From Escallonia rubra (Eukaryota > Streptophyta > Magnoliopsida > Escalloniales > Escalloniaceae), in the NCBI GenBank assembly GCA_033065855.1, contig JAVXUO010002066.1, positions 29,578-93,577 of the forward strand: a stretch of DNA of 64,000 nucleotides, written 5' to 3'. Position numbers and translations under genes: made by a program. The notes below the pieces were generated by a model, which was not told where the DNA came from, ran no database searches, and was given only the letters and a program-made list of their open reading frames with translations. Positions 21,992 through 33,097 of this stretch are shown in pieces (the stretch's first letter is position 1; each line of letters starts with the position of its first letter).

Positions 21992-23860
21992 TATCATAAC
22001 TTTAAGAAAGAACAACATATATTTATATAAAAGAATAAGTTCTGTATTTTTTTCACAAATATGATGTCAAATTACAACCATATAACATTTGAAAACATAT
22101 CTTGGTTAAAATTTTATTTATGCATTGTACTTTTCCATCAAAAAGTGCAATAGCAGAAATTTGTTTATGTTGTAGCCAATAAATAAGGTATGAACCTTAG
22201 ACAAGCAAACATGGGTGTAGAGATTGACAAACACTCCCATAAATCTAGCATTATTACCACAAAGGTTCGATAAAATATAGTAGAAAAATCATAAGTTAAA
22301 CTAGTAAACTATATTTGGAAGAAAATATGAACCAACCTTTTTCCTATGGTGTCCTTATCTTACTATCAATTCATCTATAAGCATTGTAAAGTTTTACATT
22401 AGTAATATTCCAGCATACTAGAACTTCTTTAGTTATTATATCGTAAAAAAAATCCATAGTTCAAAAAGAAAACATGATATGTAAAAAGATAAATTTATAT
22501 ATGTATTTAGAGCATAACTTATGTCTAAAATAAAAGTTAGTTAGCTATATTATGCCAGATTCCAACTTGATTGTTAGCGTTAGAAAATTTAAAGATGAAT
22601 CTAACTTAATAAACATGTTGGCTAATAATTTTGGTTAAGTTTTGGTCAATGATTTGCTTACTCTCAGATTTTGTGCTATTCTATTCAGTCGTGTAGGTTA
22701 AATGCAGAAGTATTATAAGATGCAAATTTCATAAGAGATATATAAAAATGATACTGTAGAATTAAAACATGATGATATTTGAAGACAGATGTACAAAAAA
22801 ATTATTTTTACATCATATTTTTTGATGTTATCTTTTAGCCACAAAATAAGGCGTGGACAAGCACATGGGATGTAAAAATAGGCACTCCCATAAATCTAAA
22901 CAAGTTGTATTTATAAAGTATAATGGATAAAACATGAGGTAAATTCAACTAATTTTATGTTGAAAAAATGTGAAACAAATCTTTTTGTACAGTGTTCTTA
23001 CGTTGTTGTGTTGTGAATAATTAAAATCATAAGCATTCTAAATTCTACCTTAGCAATATAACAATATAATACGACTTTATGTCTACTTTTATGCTCGTAC
23101 AAACACTCTCTTAATATGAAAAAAGGGATATCTAGAGTATTGTATATAAAATCTAAAACACTATTACATTAATTATGTTGTTTACTAAAGTACGCTGCTG
23201 ACTTAGAAGTCTTACTATAATTATAGATATATCTAACTTATTAAGCATGCTTACTAAATAGTTTATTGAAGTTTGGTTAAAATTTGTTCAACAATTTGCT
23301 TATTACGAGATTTTAAGCTATCATGTTTAGTCATGTTGATTGAACTTATTAAATCTTACATAGTTGACTCATGCAATAACATATTGATCTTATTATTGTC
23401 TCTATGTAGTATCATTGGTGTATTCTATATGCTTATAAAAGCGCAACCTCAGGTTAACTAATTACTCGTGTTGGTTAACTTTTATAAACGACATGGTATA
23501 AAAAAACTAATAGACCAAAGTTTTTTTACATTTCAAAATTAAAGAAACACGTAGTTCACAATATGGGCATGCCATTAAAATGTACAAACTATTTTAAAAA
23601 ATACTTACGCAACCATAGTAAATATGTATTATTCAATAACAAATTTACCAATACGTTCTCCGCATATTAACACTGGAATCTACTTTTTTTTTTGGTGTAC
23701 AAAATAAATTCATAATTTTTGTTCTACTATATGGTTTCCAAAACAGAATTAACTGTATGCACATAGAAATTGCTTACTGATATTTCACCACAAGGGTCAA
23801 TTTGTTTACTAAAAGGAAGTTTACCCACTTAAAAGCTAATCTGACTATATCTGATGAAAT
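21992..23860. repeat. AT-rich region with degenerate direct repeat of about 630 bp
   Basis: Landmarks from 22180-22760 recur with many changes at 22830-23350: AATAAGG…GACAAGCA…GGGTGTA, CACTCCCATAAATCTA, ACCAA(C/A)CTTTTT, GATGAATCTAACTTA, TTTGGTTAA and CAATGATTTGCTTA. No coding frame is credible. Confidence 0.5.
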
Positions 23861-23867
23861 TACATCA

Positions 23868-24000
23868 CCCCACACACACGCACGCACACGCGCGCGCGCA
23901 CACGTACACATACACACGCTGAAGTAGAGAGAATATAAATTTCTCTTTCTTATATGGCATGCCTATCATTATACCATTTGGCTTTCAACCAATTAAATAA

Positions 24001-24039
<39 letters not shown>

Positions 24040-24110
24040 ACATCAGCATCTCCCACTTAAAATCTCCCCTCTCTCTCTCCCTCTCCCTCTCTCTCTCCCT
24101 CCCTCCCTCC
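23868..24110. repeat. CA and CT microsatellites
   Basis: A (CA)n/(CG)n run at 23871-23916 and (TC)n at 24003-24040, with a further CTCTCC-rich stretch to about 24110. The 68-codon ORF across it is a microsatellite artefact. Confidence 0.9.
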
Positions 24111-24449
24111 CCATTTTAAATGTATATCTATCTTCAAATCTTGAAACTTTACTATCTTAGAAAAATTTAATGTTTTTTCACAGTTTAACAAACGTAATAT
24201 CCCTCTTTTATAAGTCATATATACCTATATATATAATTATCTATTATATTTCATTTTTTTCTTATATTTCATAGCCTTTTATACTCTTCTTGGTCACTAT
24301 TAATACAAAACTCAACACGTGGGTTATTATAATTGTTACTAAAAGTGGTAGAAAACTCATAAAAGGTGGAACTAACATTATTATTATTACTACTTATTTT
24401 TTAACTACTATTGGACATATAAGTATGAACTTTTAGCATTTGTTGCTTC
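24111..24449. other. AT-rich spacer before the LINE
   Basis: No repeat or coding frame stands out. The exact LINE 5' end could not be set because no target duplication was found. Confidence 0.35.
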
Positions 24450-24676
24450 CGTGTGTAACGCATTGGATCAATACTCTAATGCAATTCAATATTCTAATGC
24501 AATTCAATCCTCTTTACAACCACCCGGTGAAGACCGTTCTCAACCACCAACGAGATCAAAGCAACACCAGACTATCTAAGGGGAAACAGAACCCAAACAA
24601 ACGAAACCAACCAAGATAGAGACAATCCAAACGAAGGGATAAAACCCAGCCTCTAGTCGATCACAGAGTCACCGGA

Positions 24677-27025
24677 GTGTCCAAGAGCTCTCAAAACACG
24701 AAGAGCTTCGGCTCGGACTTTTCGGAATCCCCTCATACTTTGGCCAGGTATGGTCGCCTGCTTAGCCTAGACCCTGATGTGGTGGCTTGCCGGCGGCAGC
24801 TATGGGCAAACACGCTAATCGGGCGTATTGTTGATACGCGCAAGCTCTCTGTTCAGCTTCTCCAGCGCCTTCTCGACTACTTTTGGCGTCTCCACGGCCG
24901 AGTTGTTGTTGAAGAAATTGGCAGCCTGCTTGCTTTCCATTTTGCACTCCACTCGGACATGGAATTGGTGCTTAAGGCTAATCCTTGGAATATCCGTGGC
25001 ACCCTTCTCGTGTTGCAGCGCTGGCAACCATCCATGGCAATTGAACAAGTTGAATTCCTATCTGTTGACCTATGGTTGCAGCTGCACTTTATACCCATAG
25101 AGCTGTTTTATCGTGATATGGCTGGTATCATTGGAAAAGCTTTTGGGGAGTTGTTGGCCATAGACTGGAATCCGGTGTGACAACAACGGCGTGATTTTTT
25201 CAGGGTGTTAGTTCGCATTAGGCTGGATGATCCTCTCATCCCTGGACTTTTCGTGCGCACAAATCAACGTGAATCTCACTGGATTCAGGCGCGTTTTGAG
25301 AAAGTTTTTCATGTGTGCTATAGGTGTGGCGTTCTTGGCCACAGTATTGACACTTGCCGATTGCCGGTACGAGTAGTGCGCGATTGACTTGAAATTACCT
25401 GTCTCCGGTACACTGCGACCAATAGAATCACAATGCTGGCACACCGGGCCGAGCCTTGCTTCACGTCTGCGTTAAGGGCTTTTGCAAACACTAGTTGGAA
25501 CCGTACGACACAGTTCAATGTTATTGATGATGGTGACGAATTGGAGCTGGTCTATGGCACTGATCGTAGGTCTAGTGTTGATTCTGCACAAGATTCAATG
25601 GTGCACATCCATGGTTCAACGGTGAATCGGAAAAATGAATCGGCCGGACTCACCTTTTCATCAAATCTGTATTTTTCACCTGAAAGTGTTTGCTCTCCCA
25701 TTTCCACTTCTGATGACAGTCGACGTCCCATGCGGAGCTCCCCGGCGTTACAGTGGTGGCCGGCGACGGAGACATGGTTGTTGATGATGTGGCGCCGTCT
25801 CATTCGGCGCATGCCGTGTGTACCACATCAATTGCCACGTCGGCAGGTGAAGCTGAGTCAGTGGTGCCACTCGTCAGGTCAGTAAACAGGCGTGCATGTC
25901 TGCCAGGCCACTTTGACTGAGTCTATCCCCTCACTTACTGATCATTTGGATAAATTTGCTGGCCTAGGCCATTTACAAATGGGCCGTGACCTCCTCTTGA
26001 GAGGACTAAGAGGTGTGAATTTTGGGCCTGTCATTTCAACTGGCAAACAGGCCTGTGGTAAATTGTTACCCCTTCTTGCCGGCCCAACAAACCTTGTGAT
26101 GGCCCGTCAAACAGAAAATGAAGGCCCTTCCCTCCCCTGGACAACTATGGGCTTGGACCTGGATCATTTTCAGCCAGGGACTCATGCCTTCGAAGCAAGC
26201 ACGTCCAAGCTTGCTGGCATTTTACCTGCGCAAACTCAATCACTGGGTTGCCTTTCTCCTTCCTTCAGTCTTAGAGCCCCTGACCTCTCTTCGGAGGATT
26301 CCAGTCTTAGAGCCCCTCTTGCGGCCTCCTTGGTTATGAGTCTGGCACCAAACTTGCAATACCCAATGACGCCTTCGGCCCTGCTCGGGACTGTTTCTTC
26401 CTTGCCGATTCCCATTTGCTCAGATTCTACCTCTACTAGTTCCTGCGACTCGCAAAAACGGGACAGAGACGAGGTTGTGGAGCTTTGCCGCCCTGCAAAC
26501 TCACTGAAACGTGCTCGCTCATCGGACTGCGTTGAGATGGACTCTGGCACTGGGAGGAGTTTTCAATTCAAACAAAGGCGGAATTCAGACTTTCCGGAGC
26601 AGGCACCTCGCGCGGCTCAGGCCCGTGTATTGACGAGCTCTTCATCTACCTCATCCTCTGGTGGGTGGGAACAGAAACGAATGTCATCAACTTCGGATGT
26701 AGACTCACTGAACGAACTTAAGCGACTTCGCATTCTGGAGATTCAAACACCTGACCAGCCTCCCGGTACGCTGATAAACCTATGTTCTTATTGCCTGCCT
26801 CGCATTTTAATTTTGAGTTCCCTGTATATTGATTACTATTTGCGGGGTAGTGGGCTTTCTAAGTTTTGGCTCTGGGTGGTGGTTTTGGGGCTCGGTTCTC
26901 AAATTGCGAGAGTTCTTGCCGTGAATCCTTTTTGGCGTTGCTGGTTTTTGCGGCACTTGGTAAGTGCTGTTGGTCTTCGTTTGGCTTTGGTGGTTGGGCC
27001 TCATCAACCACGGGTGGTTCAATGA
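24677..27025 (+). pseudogene. LINE ORF1 protein (DUF4283 plus CCHC zinc knuckle), nonsense-interrupted
   Basis: A single reading frame runs from GTG at 24677 (where an ATG is expected, or the true start is elsewhere) to TGA at 27023-27025. It is broken by TGA at 25178-25180, TGA at 25385-25387 and TAA at 25883-25885. Residues 10-165 match the DUF4283 nucleic-acid-binding domain of plant L1 ORF1 proteins (…RGTLLVLQRW…, LWLQLHFIP). A zinc knuckle CYRCGVLGHSIDTC follows at 25316-25357, then a long Ser/Pro-rich tail. In this family ORF1 binds the element's RNA. The frame is kept throughout, so decay is by point mutation. Confidence 0.88.
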
Positions 27026-29287
27026 TTATTCTATGCTGGAACTGTGGTGGCTTTGGTCAATCCGCCACAGTTCGAACATTCGTTCGTTTGATCAAATTAC
27101 ACAAACCGGATATTGTGTTTCTTATGGAAACCAAAGCTAGTTATAGTTTAGTAGCTTCTAAGTTTATTAAATTGGGGTTTTCTTCTTTTGCGTGACTAGA
27201 CCCTATTGGTCGCAGCGGGGGGCTGTGGCTTGGTTGGCAGACCCCTGTGTGCCTGACAATTCACCATGTTAGTGCGAATTGTATTTTGACGACTGTAATA
27301 GGCCAGTCGGGGGCGACTGAATTATACGGGTTTATTTATGGGCACCCTCAACTTTCATCCCGGTTGCTGACTTGGCCTTCAATTGCGACTGTATTAAGTT
27401 CCTTCTCCCTTCCCACTTGTCTATGTGGGGACTTTAACCAAGTATTAGAATCCTTTGAAAAGTCCTCTGGTGGTACTTCGGTCCCTGCTGGTAGCTCAGC
27501 ATTTCGAGACTTCCTAGCTCAGTTCGGATTGTCGGATATCTGCTGGGAAGGGCCTCTCTTCACTTGGGTCCGTGGTTCACCAACACATGGGTTTGTCTAT
27601 GAGAAGCTAGATCGAGTCTTAGCCTCCGCGTCCTGGGTTGTTCTTCACTCCACGGCTGTAGCCCGAAATTTAGCTATTCAGCGATCTGATCATGCCCTCA
27701 TTCTTTGTAACACGGAAACCTCATGCTCTGCGTTTCCCTACCCTTCTCGCTTTGAGGCCATGTGGTTGGCCTCCCCGAACTGCTTAGCGCTCATCCGGGA
27801 GCTATGGTCTGGATCCGTTATGGGCTCACCGCTCTTTCAGCTAATGCGTAAGCTGAGCATTGTGCTGCGTGCCTTACGCTCCTGGAGCTCAGTTAGTTTC
27901 GGTCAACTTGAAAGTCAGATTAGGATGGTCCAACACCTGCTTCATGAGAGTCAGTCTCTGGCGGCGGGATCAAATGCACATAGTTTTGATGAGTTTTTTC
28001 TGCGTCACCGACTAGACTTCCTTTTGAAATGTGAGAAAGTCTTCTGGGCTCAGCGATCCAAAATTACTTGGTTGGAGGTCGGTGATCGCAACACAAAGCT
28101 CTTCCATACCTCCATTATCATCCGTCATCGACAAAACTTTATTACCTCTCTCAAAGATGACTCTGGTTGTTTGGTGTCGAATGAGGTTGTCCTCCGCTCA
28201 TGTCTGGTGGCGTATTTTTCCAATCTCCTTGCTCCGACACCCCCTCCTCCGGCTCAGTACCCTCAAATGTTAGCTTATCTCAACTCTTTATCCCTTTCAC
28301 CCTTGTCTCCGGGCCAGATCTGTCATCTACGGCAATCTTTCACGCCTGGGGAAGTTCGCCGAGCGGTATTTCAACTTGGAGATTTAAAGGCACCTGGGCC
28401 TGACGGGTACCCAGGTATCGTGTTCAAGAAATGTTGGGGAATCATGGGATCGTTGGTTACCTCTGCCGTGCTCTCCTTCCTTCATTCTAGTCGGCTTCTG
28501 CGAGAGGTGAACCGTACTTATCTTGCCTTGATCCCTAAAACCAAGTGCCCGGAATCGCCCGGGGACTTTCGGCCCATCAGTCTTTGTACTGGCATTTACA
28601 AAATTATCTCCAAAGTGCTCGTTAATCGGTTGAAGCCTGTGATGTCTGAACTGGTGTCACCCTATCAGAATGCTTTTCTGACGGGTCGTTGTCTCGCTGA
28701 TAATGTCTTGATTGCGCAAGAACTTACTGACTGTATGCGCAAGCGCACAAAAGGGGGAGTCATCCTAGTTGCTCTGAAATTGGACTTGAGTAAAGGTTTT
28801 GACCGGGTTCGTTGGGACTTTGTCCGTGGGATTTTCTCGGTACTGGGCTTTCCCGCGAACTGGGTCCAGCTAGTTCAGCAATGCTTATCCTCGGTCTCTT
28901 ACTCTCTCCTGGTGAATGGGGCCCCCACTCCGTTTTTCACTCCCTCCCAAGGTATTCGCCAAGGTGATCCCTTATCTCCTTATCTTTTCCTGCTTTGTGC
29001 GGATATGCTCTCGGCCAGCCTCCTCCAGGGGGAGCAGCGTGGGCTCTTTCAGGGCATTAAGGCAGGGAAATACTCACCATCGATTTCACATCTTCTATAC
29101 GCCGATGATATTTTCCTCTTTCTTCGTCTCTCCAAGAATGCTCTGAAAGACATTGAGGTAGTTAAAAAAATCTTGCATGATTACTGCTGCTTTTCTGGAC
29201 AGTGTATCAATTGGGCGAAATCCTCCCTGGTCATTAGCCCTAATGCTAGTTCTGAAACGCGCCTGCTCATTGAGAGGGGGTTTGAGT
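27022..29287 (+). pseudogene. LINE ORF2, endonuclease and first part of reverse transcriptase
   Basis: ATG at 27022 overlaps the ORF1 stop as ATGA. The endonuclease shows ILCWNCGGFG at the N-terminus, METK, SGGLWLGW, CGDFNQV and SDHALI, i.e. the apurinic-type endonuclease core. One in-frame TGA (27193-27195) interrupts it. Reverse transcriptase motifs include APGPDGYPG, FRPISLCTGIYK, QGDPLSPYLF and catalytic YADD (about 29098). The frame is cut at 29287 by the CACTA element, just after the palm domain. It continues in register at 42784, because codon position 29287 equals that of the second AGT copy. Confidence 0.92.
29285..29287 (+). other. Target-site duplication AGT (left) of the CACTA element
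   Basis: AGT precedes CACTA at 29288 and is repeated at 42781-42783 right after TAGTG. CACTA elements make 3-bp duplications. Confidence 0.93.
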
Positions 29288-29299
29288 CACTACAAGAAA

Positions 29300-29490
29300 A
29301 GGTAGATTTAGCGATGGATTTTTAACGACGGAATGTATTCCGTCACTAAAAGGTCTTTCAGCGACGGGAAACGCCGTCGGTAAAAATCCGTTGATATAAA
29401 CCATTTACGCGACGGAATATGGCCGTCGCTAAAAATTCCGTCGGTGAAAATGGACTATTACCGACGGACTTTTCCCGTCGATAAAAGTCT
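29300..29490. repeat. 5' subterminal repeats of the CACTA element
   Basis: About ten direct and inverted copies of the GCGACGG / CCGTCGC core within 190 bp. Expected binding sites for the TNPA-like protein encoded at 40428-42212. Confidence 0.85.
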
Positions 29491-29559
29491 TTACAAGTTC
29501 AGATCTGATCTCTTTCTTTTCTTTCTCCCTTTTCTCTCTCTCTTAATTAAAAACTTTCA

Positions 29560-29740
29560 CCGGCGGCGGCAACCCACATCTGGCAAGCCCCTCTACGGCA
29601 ACCCACATCCGGCGACACCCTTTCCCCACCCCCCCCCCCCCCCCCCCCCGACGCCGCGCCACCTCCGGCGGCGTAGTTTGTAACTCCGGCCGGATCTAGC
29701 ATAGGCAATTTCTGGAATCGAGCTCCGGCCAACTCCGGTA
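29560..29740 (+). promoter_or_regulatory. GC-rich leader exon with donor, and a poly-C run
   Basis: GC-rich 5' leader ending in ACTCCG|GTAAGT at about 29738. It includes an uninterrupted run of about 23 C near 29627-29649. It is read as the non-coding first exon of the element's transcript, spliced over a long intron to the transposase ATG. Confidence 0.4.
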
Positions 29741-32239
29741 AGTCTCTACCTAGATAATATGGTGGCATTCATATTACTTAGTATCTAATTTTGCTCAAAC
29801 TGTATCTAGATTGCAACATCTCTTTAGGTTCTAATCATGATCATGTCACGCAAAGGTGTATTCACTGCATTATACAGTCACCATAGTCTTCAGGCAAAAC
29901 ATGCTCAAACTGTCAATCTAAGGATTTTTTACGATCTACAATAATTATAATATACCATTCGATAGCGAGTGGATTTACTCTCGATTTGTTCTTGAAACTA
30001 TTGCTTCTCAAGGTCATCTCGTGTTTCCACGTGCTATAGACTATAGAAAGCAAATTCGTGTTTCCACATCCAGTAAATTCAACAATTCAAAGCCTTTGAA
30101 TTCATCAACGCACTTGTGGGTTTGAAACTGCAGCTTTGAAACTGCAAAGCTGCAGTTGAATCTCAATTTCTTTCCATTATACCGTATTATATACTCACTC
30201 GACTGGTACCGGCCCCCTAAAGAATTCAAAGATTGCTTCCTGTTAAAAAAAATTCCAGTCTACGTCTTGTACGTATCCAAGTGGTCCTAGTGAACTAAAA
30301 TAGTCTTTTCCCCCCTTTCTACGTTGCTCTATCTGTAATGGCTACTTGGCTAGTCATATATAAGGGGACATATGGAGGGAAGGTTAAGTACTAATTTCAT
30401 AGGCATCTGCATCTTTGCCCTTAAACTTGAGCTGTGGTGTCTATATTTTCAAGATTTGGAGTTCTTCAGTGACAAGCGGTAGCACCTTGTCAAAGAGAAA
30501 CAAGTCCATTTAGAGCTGAGGTTCTACTTCTGATTGCAGGTGAGACACGCACACACCCCTTGATGCTTTCTTTGATGCATGTCTAGGTGCTTGGATTGTG
30601 GGTTTTCAAGAATATACGAATTAAGATAGGATTGGCTGGTTTCTGAAGGAGGGTTCCCGTTATATGCCTGATTTTGAAGCTGGGTTTGATTTTTGGTGAA
30701 CTGAACATATGTGTTTAAATTGATGTTTACATCTTTGGAACTTCTGATTGTTTAGCTGACCAATTTGGGTCAGGATGAGGGTTCTGCTTTACCTGTTCAG
30801 TCCCCTTTTCTTCTTAAGAAAGGGACATGAATCGGGTTCTGTTCTTCTCAAGGGCATAAAAGTTTGATAAGATACTCAAGTATAGAAAATGGACATTTGA
30901 AAAAAAGGACTTTTACTTCCATTCTTTGTTGATGAACACGTCTTGCTAAATATCACCTTCTCCTTCAAGACCCTGCATCATTCTTTGACTTACTCAATTT
31001 CTTTATTTGTAGACTGTAGGTGGGGATTGCACCAAGAGATGACCTTGAGAAGCAATAGTTTCAAGAACATAACTTTAGAAACCATTGCCACTGCATTATA
31101 CAGTCACAATAGTTTCAAGAACATAACTTTAGAAAACCATTTGATAGCGAGTGGATTTACTCTCGATTTGTTCTGCCACTGCAAATTTTGCATCTGGTTG
31201 TCATTGTCTCGTCACTTGTGTTTATATGTTTGTTTTTGTATCTCGTGAATCTATATTAGGTTAGTCATGTGATGCCATGGCTCTTTTTCTTACGTTAAAA
31301 ACGTAAAGCCAAAAAAGGCTAATCTGACAAAATCTATGTAACCTTTTAATTTGTTATTGTTATTCTTTTATTTACTAAAAAAAAAAAAAAAAAAAAAACA
31401 CAAGACTAACGTAGAATGAGTCGGATCACTAAAACCTATATTCCACGCTTGTTTAGCTATAAATGAGTTACACGATGGAGGACAGCCTTCCATATACTTA
31501 CTGTAGGTGAGATAAATTTTTATGCCGCTTACCACCAAAACATCACTGAAATAATTTGTTCAACTCATCTCGTGATGTTAAGAATATCTTACGCTTGCAA
31601 CTTACGTTGTTATTTCTTTTCATACCAATCACTCCGGAAAATTTTGGAGGACTCGCGCTTTGTCTTATTGAAGCTTGTGTCTTGATCTACTATTCAATAA
31701 CCACTGAATATTTATGTAAGTGGCGACAATTCTTGACTTTAAAGACAAAACCATAAAGGAATAACAACTATTTAAGATAAGGACATGTATATATTTTCCT
31801 AAATAAAAGCAAATGAAAACCAAAATGATGTATTAGTGAGGAGGAACCACAACTTCCGGTACTTGATAAGTGATAAGAAGACCCAACAAAGTTGTTGAGA
31901 ATGTCTTAGGCCAGCTCACAGCTTGACATCCTTCCCATCTTTGGACCTACCAGACTACACTGCCTTTATTAAGAGCATGAGTTATCAAAAATTAGTAATT
32001 CAGGGCAAGGAAATGCTAGTGTGTTTGGATGAGTTATCAATTAGTTTCCCATGTTTTGTTGTTTTAGTTCCAATTCACAAGAAAAGAAAATTCTAATTAT
32101 TCATGTGTGTGTGTGTGTACACACAAAAACTCAAAGTTTGACTAATGTTTTTTCTTGCTACTTAATCTCAAATGTACATTTTTTTTTCATATACATATAA
32201 TTGATATACTCAGTAGTCCTATACAATGAGTAGCATTTA
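29741..32239 (+). other. Unique 5' region of CACTA element with an internal direct repeat
   Basis: The phrase ACTGCATTATACAGTCAC…GATAGCGAGTGGATTTACTC occurs at about 29868-29990 and again at about 31089-31175. A second promoter-like unit is visible: TATATAAGG at 30356-30364, then a stretch ending in a good donor (TTGCAG|GTGAGA near 30540). A 13-bp perfect stem (AACTGCAGCTTTG/CAAAGCTGCAGTT) lies at about 30126-30157. A run of about 22 A near 31377-31398 resembles a retroposed tail. It is not shared with the 5' part of the copy at 1-6053. Confidence 0.5.
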
Positions 32240-32990
32240 ATCTAATTATTTCTAATCGAATCGAACTCTAAATTAAACTAATTGAACCCCTAATTGCACC
32301 CTAAATTGAATGTACTAATCCAACCGAACCCTAAATTGAACTAATTGAACCCTAAATTGATTGCCCCAAATCAACCGAATGCTAAATTGAACTAATAAAA
32401 CCTCCTAATTGAACCCTAAATTGAAGTAATTGAACCATAATCAAATTCTAAATTAAATGCCCTAATCGAATTGAACCATAAATTAAACTAATTGAACCCC
32501 TAATTGAATGCCCTGATCCAATTGAACCCTAAATTGAAATAATTGAACCCCCTAATTGAAGCCTAAATTGAATGCCCCAAATTAACCGAACCCTAAATTG
32601 AATCAATAGAACCCCCTAATTGAACCCTAAATTGCTGTAATTGAACCCTAATTAAACCCTAAATTGAATGCCCTAATCGAACCGAACCCTAAATTAAACT
32701 AATTGAACCCTAAATTGAATGTCCTAATACAATCGAACCCTAAATTGAAATAATTCAAGCGCATCGGATATGTGCATTTTGAACAATTTTTTTCCATTTG
32801 AACATTGATAATTTGTTTGATAATTTTAGGTTGTTAATTGTGTATTTGAGAATATTGATTATTGATCTGTGATGTTAGGTTGTTAATTGATGATTTTAAG
32901 TTATTAGCTGTGCATTTGAAGTAATTGCGAGTATTAATTGATAATTTTAGGTTGTTAATTGATGATTTTATATTGTTAATTGTGCATTGA
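32240..32990. repeat. Array of GAACCCTAAATTGAA units (about 20-bp spacing)
   Basis: The core AACCCTAA recurs about every 20 bp through 32770, then changes to AT-rich GTTGTTAATTG units. It is the inverse of 3691-4640. Confidence 0.85.
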
Positions 32991-33097
32991 GCATTTGAGA
33001 TATTGAGATTATTGAAGGAGGATGGGACCCAATTGGATTGAATGTGTGATTTTTGTTAATTTTTATTCCATTGAGCATTTGAGAATTGAGAATTGGG

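Larger units (their letters stand above)
24450..29287 (+). mobile_element. L1-type LINE, 5' part (interrupted by CACTA insertion)
   Basis: A 5' leader (about 24450-24676) is followed by ORF1 and the first half of ORF2. The element is cut at 29287 by the CACTA transposon and resumes at 42784. LTRs are absent, two ORFs overlap by ATGA, and the 3' part ends in a short A-run, as expected for a plant L1 element. Several nonsense codons make it inactive. Confidence 0.9.

Noticed and set aside
23954..24160. 68-codon ORF
   Set aside because: Translation of a CT microsatellite.
27561..29146. Additional plus-frame ORFs within LINE ORF2
   Set aside because: Shadow frames; the main frame carries all endonuclease and reverse-transcriptase motifs.
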